Assembly: GCA_029207755.1 (NCBI GenBank)
Contig: JARCOQ010000008.1
Span: forward strand, 29,935,021 to 29,999,020
Source: Chamaea fasciata
Lineage: Eukaryota; Chordata; Aves; Passeriformes; Sylviidae
Direction: 5' to 3'
DNA: 64,000 nt
The translations under genes were made by a program, and so were the position numbers. Of this stretch, positions 14,208-23,500 are shown in pieces (within the stretch, counting starts at the first letter, position 1; each line of letters starts with the position of its first letter). The notes under the pieces were generated by a model. It saw only the letters and a program-made list of their open reading frames with translations, did not search any database and was not told where the DNA came from.

Positions 14208-14358
14208 CCTGCAGCGCCGGCGCCCGCCGCAGCCTCAAGACCAACCTGTGCAAGTGGTGCGACTCCACACCTCCAGCCTGCGAGGACAAGGTGTGCTACA
14301 GCAACTGCAACCTCAACTCCTACTGCGAGGACCCCTACGAGATCTGTGTGGCGATATG
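14208..14358 (+). CDS. TGFBR2L: TGFBR2-like exon 2 (N-terminal half of ectodomain)
   Basis: Acceptor is a pyrimidine tract ending cccgcag; donor is gtaaga. The exon starts with the last two bases of a codon and ends inside a Trp codon. It encodes the first cysteine knots, with the spacing CKWC-x6-C-x4-C-x3-C-x5-C-x6-C that matches TGFBR2 cysteine for cysteine. It is 18 nt shorter than human exon 2, all of it in the linker before the first conserved Cys. There is an extra Cys at residue 1. Confidence 0.92.
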
Positions 14359-14507
14359 GTAAGAGGAAATTCCCTCCCCAGGGGGAGGCAGGGGGGAAGA
14401 AGGGGTTCATGTGTGTACCTCTGTGCTTGTGTTATTGCCTGTTGCAGTAATCCAGGACTTTCTCTTCCTCTTTCCTTGACTCCATTATAATTAAAATTAC
14501 AATGCAC

Positions 14508-14553
<46 letters not shown>

Positions 14554-17500
14554 ACTGGTCTGCCCTGTAAATAGTACCAGTTTGTTTTCTAAATAAATTA
14601 AGCTTTTGAGTGCCTGACACAAAGCTTGGCAAGTTTGCTGCAGGACCTATAAACTCCCATAAACCTCTGAATTTAACTTTACAAGCTGAACCCACGGGCA
14701 AACCAGCAACTCTGACCTCCAAACCTATGATGTCCTCTTGCATCAGGCAGGTGAAACCTCAGTTCACATGCAGGGGTGCAGCCAAGGTCAGTCCCCATCC
14801 AGCACATGGACATCTGAGCTGGCACCACACTGGGGTTAACCCACTGGGTTTAACCTACCCCTTTCCCATCCCCTGGAAAAAGTCCTTTTCTGCTCCTGCA
14901 AGAGGTGCCTGGACAGGAAACACAGTCTTGCATTTCAGGCCAAGCACACACTGCATGGTTTGGCCCGGAAGGGTGCCTCCCCCAGCTTTTTTGTCCCTGT
15001 GAGCAAAACTAAAAAAAAACATCCATTTTGGGTCTGCCCAGAGTGATTTTCCTCCACTTTCCCTTTTAATTTGGCTGCCAAAGTGAAAGCCAGCCAAGCA
15101 CTTATCGCTAGGCTTTATCTCAACCTGCTAATTAGTGTGAATGCTGTATGCCAGCTTTCAGTAGGAGTTTGCCTCAAACTAATTGTTGCATTATGGACCT
15201 TTAAAAAGCAAAACACAACAAGGAACCCAAACAAACAAACAACAAAATCCACCCCCTGCCCCAAATTCCCCTGCACACACATGGAGAAGCCACCTTAAAT
15301 CCTGGGTAGGCAATCCAGAGTGTTGCTGGGGTTTTCCCATTTACAGCTTACATGTACAGGAAAAAGCAAGGCCCCTGCAGCAGGAATCCCCATTCTAGGG
15401 AAGCAATCCCACTGCACAGGATGGAGGTGCACCCTGCATCGTGTATCAGATGGGGTGAGGTAGCTATGCAGTCAGAAATAACCTGCCAGCCCCTCCCAGC
15501 ATCTCCTATCCCATTCTAAAATTCATTCAGAGAATAAAATCCCTGCAGGGAGGGCTCACCTCCGGGCCAGCCTTGCTGCTTGCTGCTCACTTGCAGAGGC
15601 ACATGTGGATCATCCAAACTTGTCCTGAGTGGGTATCTCAGCCACAGCAGCAGCTTTGGCCTCATGTTCAGGTCCTCCAGGGGCCCAGCCTTGGCAGAAA
15701 GGATCTCACCCTCTTAGGACTCTTCGTCTGGGAGCTCCTCTGTCAAATTACCAGGTAGCCCCCAAAATGTGAGGAGTGCTGAAACTGGGGGACTTCACTA
15801 GGGAGACGGTGGTGAATTTAGGATCTTTTCTTGGCTTTTATGTCTGACTTCCCAGCTGACCTCAAAGACATTGTGAAATCTCTCCATACCTTCATCCCCC
15901 TGCTTTGCACCACCAGGTCAGGAGCTAGGGACTGTCCCTGGAAAAGTAATGAATGGTTGTCATTTCTTTTAATGCAACCAGGAGTAGTTGCAATGCTGCA
16001 GCCTCTCCAGGGCCAGTCATCCCCATCACCGGTCCTATAAGTACATGTGGATAGAATTGTACCAGAGCCACTGCAAACAAGTCATTCCCTACACAGCTTG
16101 AAAGAAACAATCTTAGAACCTGGTTTAGGGTGACGCAAAGGTGACACAAGGGCCAAACTGCCAGGCAAACACTGTGTCTGTTCATTTGTCACATGCAGGA
16201 GACAGGACAACGAGAGCATCAGGATCAGCACGCTCTGCCACAACCCCCAGCGCCCCATCGAAAACCTGATGGTGCCCAATTACAACACCTCACGCTGCAT
16301 CATGAGCCACCAGCCCAGCGAGGACGGCATCATCTACATCTGTGGCTGTGTGGATGAGCAGGAGTGCAATGACAAACTCATCTTTGAAAACCACACCAAT
16401 GGTGAGTGCTTTTGTTAATGTTATTTATGGGGGGAACATCTAGCACTGACAACAAATCCCTTGTATTTCCTGCAGAGTAGGAGATGCAATGGCAGAAGAG
16501 GCTCTTTTGCCACCTTCTTTGACATCGCTATACAAAATCAGTTAAAATCTCTACCCTGTTACTGAGTCCAACATTTTGTCTCTGGCCAAACCATTCTTCA
16601 CAGCAATACCTCCAGCCTTTGTCTGCTGGAAACATCAGGTGATGGAAAATCCACCGTATCTCTCAGTGCCTTCAGCACAGGTTGAATCAACTGGGGAACC
16701 CAGGAGATGGTGTAAGCTGGTGTGAGTCAAAAGCTCTAAAAGCTTTAAATAAATCGCATCTGAGCAAATCCTGCCCCTGAACACACCCACATGGACTGCT
16801 GACAACCCTCATGGCTGTAACCTGAAGATGTGGAGATGCTGGGGCACAGGGCTGGGCACACAGGAATGCTTCCCCTGCTGCTCTCCTGGGAATTCCTGCA
16901 GCAGTGTTTCTTCTGGGAAGGGACAGCTGGAGCCACCTGAGTGCTGAGCACACACACGAGCGTGGCTTGGCACACTGCTGCACATGGCTGGAGATCCAAT
17001 GGGAGCTGTAAATCCACAGGAGGGAAAACTTAGAGGCAGCTCATTTCTGTACCTCAGGGGGGTCATAGACCTTGGAAATATTTCCAACCAGAGCCTTTGA
17101 GGGCTTGTCTAAACCTCCCCAACTCCAAGTGGACCAGGTTTATCCATGTGTCCATCAAGAATCCAACCTGTAACAAAAGCAAAATAAAATGCTTCCAATT
17201 TTCCATAATCACAGAACAAGGAGATGCTGAAAATGAGCCTAAGCAGAATCTGCAAGCCAGTGGCATAGCTTTTCCTGCAACATAAGGAAAAAAGAAAAAC
17301 ATCACATGAAATGCAAATTCTCTGAACAAACAAGCCACTTTTATGGAGGCAAATAATGCTAAATCTGGCAGTTCTTTGCTGCTTCCCCAGCCAAACATAA
17401 CAGGTACACACACTTCTAGGGAGAGATAGTCAGATCCCAAAGCTGATGCCAGGATATGTAATTTCACACAAAAATGACAACTGGCTCATTGGAAATGCCA

Positions 17501-20500
17501 CCCCCAGCAAAGGCTCCATAACCAGCCTCCTCCTGTCAGCCAGTGTGGAAAGCCCTGGGAGTCAGAGCAAGACCACTGCAGGTCTTTAACAACTCTCTCC
17601 TCTTAGATATGGGCCAGCAACCAGCTTAGGCAAAGCCCAGGCTCACAGACCCCATTCTTTATATCCTTTTCTTCTGCTTTAAGGGATCATTTGCATTCTA
17701 AATATTAGCTCATGGTCATATTCAATGGTATTGACAATTCCTGAGCAGAGAAATATCTAGCAGAGACAAGCACTTCTCCAGCAGGTGTAGCAGGCAGATT
17801 TTCTTCTGTTTCTCGATTCCTTAAGCTCGGCTTTCAGGTCTGGGCTGCTGGGTGGTACTGCCCTCACACTAGGGGTGCAGAGGATTCCATCAGAGCTCAG
17901 TGACCATGTTAATGAACACACAGAGCCATCATTTCCAAAAGCTGTGCACACAGAAGCCCGGGTGAGACCTTGGGGAGATGCTGGGTAGGGTGGTGCATGG
18001 CAGGTCCTTTCCACCTGTGCTCCAGCTGAGGAAGCCCCTGGAGGTCCCCATCCCCTCAGCAGGGATGGATAGACCCATGCAGCAATGCTCAACAAGGTGT
18101 GGGTTTACAGACTTGTGGTTATTGCCAGAAGAACTACATCTGCTCTCCATAGAAGGGGTCTAAGCCCTGCTGCAACCCCAGTGTTTCAAAAGACTTCCAT
18201 CAGGAAGGGGCATCCTCACAAAGGAATTTCCTCAAGTTGTGTTAACTTCCTCTTTTTGGGACTTGTGCATGCAACTCCCTTAAAAATATCTTCTTTCTTC
18301 AGAGTTTCAAAGATGGGATCCAAAGCATCGGTTAAATCCATTAAAGCAGTAGGTGATATCCAAGCCCAATACTTTCCAAAATAAACATATTCCTGAGTTA
18401 GTTATTGATTTATATCAGTTCGGGTTGATCTTGTGGTTTAAACCTGATGCCTATTTTAGAAACGCTTTCACAGCCTTGCAGAAATTAGCTGCAGCACATT
18501 TTTTTGAAATTTGCCAAGGAAAATAGCTAAATGCTTTGTTTTTCCAGAACCTGAATTATGATCTGCACACACTGAGGTCAAGCAGTGAGAGTTTTGCTTA
18601 TGGAATGATTCTTATCCCTCTTCCCCTGGGTTATTATACTTGGCAGAAAAACCTCTGAGTAAGATTTCACTTGAATATCTCTACTGAAGTCAGCATGTTT
18701 ATTCCAGGAATCATGAACATCAAAGGATCAGACAATTATATGTTGCGTGAGGGTTATGGCTTTGTGTGCGTGTCCTCCCCCTGACACACTGAAGGCCAAC
18801 AGGGGGTTCAAAAGAAATAAAACAAACACAGCCATGCCTTGGCGATTGTTGGGGTTACTGCTGTAGCAGGCTGAGGAAGGAGATGCCAGCACTGGCCAAC
18901 AAGTGCTGAAATGATGCTCCTGTGTGCTAATTATCCTGCAAAGCATCCCGGCACTCCCCTGGGCTGGGTGGTCCTGCACGCTGCCCACCCCCAGCATCCC
19001 TCTTAGCTCCACAGGGGTCCCGCAAAGCTTCAGCCCCAAGCCCTCTCAGAGAGTTGCTGTGTTCAAGCCTTGCCTCAGATTTATCATTGTTATTTCCAGC
19101 CACGCTCCCCTCGCCACAAGTGTAAGCAGCACCTGGGACCCCCCAAAAGCCCTTTGTAGTCTCTTGTGCCACACAGACCCATCCAAACGATTCTGGCCTG
19201 CGTCTTCTGTTGATAAATGGAGCTAAATTTGAGACCAAAACCGGTCAGTCCCCTTGCTAAGTGCCGACATCTGGGTTCTGTGTCGGGATGAGCCCTTGTG
19301 CGGCCCCGCAAAGGGCTGCGCTCCATTAACAGCTTTGCATATTTTCCTCCTCCGCGTGATGAAAACGAGCTGTGGCAGACCCGCAGCAGCAGCACCTCGC
19401 CTTTGCTTTCCTCCCCTCAGGCTACTCCATGCTGCAGAGCAAAGAGGTGATCCCGGTGGCTGCCATCAGCCTCCTGCCCCCGCTGCTGGTGGCGGTGATG
19501 ATCACGGTGATATTTTACCTCTGCCGCACGCAGAAGCGACGCAAGAGAGCCAAGGCGTGGGGTGGGAAGCAGGGACAGCCCCCGGCGCTGCTGGAGCAGG
19601 GGAAGGCAGCCGAGCGGGAGGAGAAGCTGTCGGTGCTGATGGATGAGAGCCCAGCCGGCACCAGCCGTGCCAGCAGCCGCCCCGCGGAGCTGCTCCCCAT
19701 CGAGCTGGACGAGATGGTGGGCAAAGGGCAGTTCGCGGAGGTGTGGAGGGCCAAGCTGAGCCACAGCCACTCGGGGCAGTACGAGACTGTGGCCGTGAAG
19801 ATCTTCCCCTGCGAGGAATACTCCTCCTGGAAGAATGAGAGCCAGATCTTCACCGACACCAGCCTCAGGCACGACAGCGTCCTGCAGTTCCTCACTGCCG
19901 AGGACCGGGGCACGGGGCCCCGCCGGGAGTACTGGCTCATCACCGCCTACCACAGCCGGGGCAACCTCAAGGACTACCTCTCCCGCCATGTGCTGAGCTG
20001 GATGGACCTGCAGAAGATGGCTGGGTCCCTGGTGAGCGGGGTGGCCCACCTACACAGTGACTACACCGCCTGCGGCCGCCCGAAAATCCCCATCGCCCAC
20101 CGCGACATCAAGAGCACAAACGTCCTGGTGAAGAACGAGCAGGAGTGTGTGCTCTGCGACTTCGGCATCGCCATACGCCTCGACCCCGCCCTGACAGTGG
20201 ATGACTTTGCCAACAGCGGCCAGGCAAGTCTGACCCACCAACCTCTCCGGAGGAGCCTTTTCCCAGCCACCCCCATGTCCTGTGGCTGAAGTCCTCGCCC
20301 ACCCCTGCTAATGTCTCTCTCCTCTCTGTGGCCAGGTGGGCACCGCCAGGTACATGGCCCCAGAGGTCCTGGAGTCCAGAGTGAACCTGGAAGATCTGGA
20401 GTCTTTCAAGCAGATGGATGTCTACTCCATGGCCCTTGTTTTGTGGGAAATGGCCTCCAGATGTGAAGTGGTAGGAGGTAGGAGCATTGCACCTGCTTTG

Positions 20501-23500
20501 TGTTGCTGTGTGCCTTTTTGCCCCCTTACTCCCACATCCCAGCTGATGGCACAAGACGTGACTTGGGGTGGCCCAGGTCCCTGCAGGGCTGCCAAGAGTT
20601 GGTGACAGATTCCCCTCCTCTGTGTGCTATGGCTTAAGCGGGGGTGGCTCAGTGGTCAAGGAGCAGGACAGGACCCCATGGGGACATCTGGTCCAGCCCC
20701 TGCTCAAAGCTGATGAGCTGCCAAGTCCCATGGAGCCTGTCCTGGTGATGCGAACAAACCAAGCAGGAAGAGCCAAAGCTGCCTCCCCCTCACCAACCAT
20801 TTTTTCCTTCAGACAATACCAGAGAGCTTATGTTGCAATGAGGACTCACAAACCCCAGCCTCTGAAAGTAAGACATACCCTGTCACTTCCCAGAGCCACA
20901 TCCTGGCGTCTACAACTGTGTGTAGCAAAACATTTCATTAACTCCCCTGGAGTTAGCCCATGCCTGCTGCAATGTACCTTCCTTCCCTATCCCACCTACT
21001 CACAATACAAGCCCATAGAACTGCAGGAACCCTCAACTCTTGGCCAGAAAGCTGCTCCAACTGCTCTGCAAGCCCCATGGTCTTGCAGCAGTGGGAGGCC
21101 CTTGCCAGGCTTGGATGCCCCTTTGTTCCCAAGCCAGCATTCCCAGGCCATCTCTCCCTGCTCATATCTCACCTGCATTCACGTCTGGGCAGGAGTTGGC
21201 AGAAATCAGTGTGGCCTCTCACCTCTGCCAACAGCCAGTTTCTCCTTGGTGTTCCACAATGTGGGGTTGCTCTACCAGAAAAGCCATTTCTCCTCTAACC
21301 CATTCCCTGCTTGTAGCAGAAATCTGGAGATTCTCATGTCACAGTCACCCCTCTCCCATCCCTCACCAGCACAGTCCTTTCTGCCTGCTCAAATTGTCTC
21401 GCCCAAAGACAAACCAAGTCCTTTGTATTGCATCTTTTGGGTTTGGGGAGGAGGTCAGATGGTTCCTCGGTGCTGTCTCTGAAAAGAACCTCTATGTGAA
21501 AACCCAGCACTACATTTCTGTGCTCAAATTCTCAATTGTTTCCAGATCTGGTTTTTTTTTTTTTTTTTGGAGACTATTAAAAACAAATCCATTCTCATCC
21601 AGTGGGCCATACCAAAACAAAGCAGGGAATGCATTAGAAACATTCTGTAATGTTCTGTTGCTTCCTTGCAGAGGTAAAGAATTATGAGCTGCCTTTTGGG
21701 TCAAAAGTCCAGGAGCAACCTTGTGTGGACACCATGAGGGACATCGTGCTGCATGGCAGAGGCCGGCCCGAGATCCCAAGCAGCTGGCTGGTCCACCAGG
21801 TAAGCTGGGAGCAGCTGGTTCAGAAAAGAGCAACACACATTGTCCTTCCTCACTAAACCAGCCTGGAAAATTAATTTTATAGTTAAAGGAAAAGTGGGCA
21901 GAACTCCTGGGATCTACTTTTAGCTCCACTGTGAATGGCTGGGCCCACACAAGTCACACTGGACTTATTTCCTCCTTGCACAAAGGCCACCAGCCACGGG
22001 CACAGCAGAATGTGTTGATCAATAGCCATGAAGCTGTGAATGGCAGGTGATGGGTTTCAGGTACCCTGAGGATATGCAAAATGGACCACTTCAGTGCAGC
22101 TCTTCTCATGAAACAGTAAATCACTGCAGTTCACCCCACTTCTCCCCTAAGCACCTTGTCTGGAAGGCTCAGGAAACACACTGTCCCTCACACACAGGTA
22201 TCCACAGCAGGGACAGAGGGGAAGTGGGGCACATCCAGCCTTCTGCCTCCTTGGCTGTGGAGGTTTCAAGCTCAAAATTACCTTCAACGTGAGAGAAATT
22301 TCCATTACTACAAGGAAGACCAAACCAGGAAGCATCTCCTTCATGTGAAACACTCATGAAAAGTGAGTGAAGCTGAGAGCAGGGACTGAGCAAGGCTCAG
22401 GGCTTGTCAAGGGAAGTCTTTCACCAGCCTTCAGAGGGTCTGAAAGCAAAGCATGTCAGCACAGAGGGCATTACCCAGTGTTCTAGAACAGGAACATTTC
22501 AGCAGTGAAAAAATGTGCTCTGTTAAAACCACCCACAAGCACACCCAGAGCAACCAGCTAGAGAAACAGAGCTCCCTCCCGGCCCTGAAGAGTCCTCTGC
22601 CCCAGGCCATTGCTTTCTGCCACACACTGAGGACACTGAGGGGTAACAGGCATGCTGATCGTGACTTCCATATCTTACCTGACTTTGGTACTTCTTGAAT
22701 TTCACGTCTCGTGGAAAAAGACCATCTGCTGATCAACACTCCCATTCACCAGAAAATCAAGCTCGAACATCAAGTCTGCTGGTTTTCAGAACCTTGCAGT
22801 GCTCAGTGCCTCATTTTGCAATATTCACCCGTAAAACACACCATCTCTGCTCCCACCCTGCCCTGCTGGCACACAGAGGTAGGCTTTGCTAAAAGAGAGA
22901 ATTCCTTAACCTTAGGAGGCCACATGTTCCCTATACCGTCTCCTCTCAAAACCATGTTTGTCCAAAGACTCACAGCTGACCTGACTGCCCAAAACTGCAA
23001 ACAGCATCAAATGAATCCATGGCTTCTGCAGGACCCCCAGGGAGTTTATCAGCCAGTTTCTGATTCAGCCAGTTTCAGAGTCCATTTCTGGAGCTCACCC
23101 AGCCTTTTTTGTTGACAAAGGCAAATACAGGAACTTCCATCAGCAGTGCCACATATTTGAAGCCTTTGAGTATTCATCTGAGACGTTCACCTCCCAGAGT
23201 CTCTGATAAACTTTGAAACTACAGAAAAAATACACAACGGCTTGCACTGTCAAAAATCACACTTTTGATAGAGTGTGAGCTTAACTGTGCTGTTCCCAGG
23301 GCTGAAGGGAGGCCGACTGCAGTACCCTCCCAGAAACAATGTTGCTGTAGTTGGGTTGGTGTAGCAGGCAAACAGAGCAAGGCTTATAAGGTGGGAACTT
23401 TTATTGGAGCATCTGATGGTCACTGAAGAAAAGCCACATCATGTTGCCGAAAGTTTTTCTCTGACTAATCTCTGCTGATCTAATAAACATCTTACAAGTG

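Noticed and set aside
19417..20049. 210-codon open frame on the - strand opposite receptor exon 4
   Set aside because: Shadow of the GC-rich coding exon; the sense frame carries all the kinase motifs.
20675..20720. Short stretch resembling part of an avian CR1 retroposon
   Set aside because: Only a few dozen bases look similar and the diagnostic CR1 3' end is not found. A RepeatMasker run would decide.
20568..21482. 304-codon open frame treated as a separate gene
   Set aside because: It starts at GTG, has no recognised domain, lies inside an intron fixed by protein collinearity and has biased composition. Kept only as a low-interest finding.
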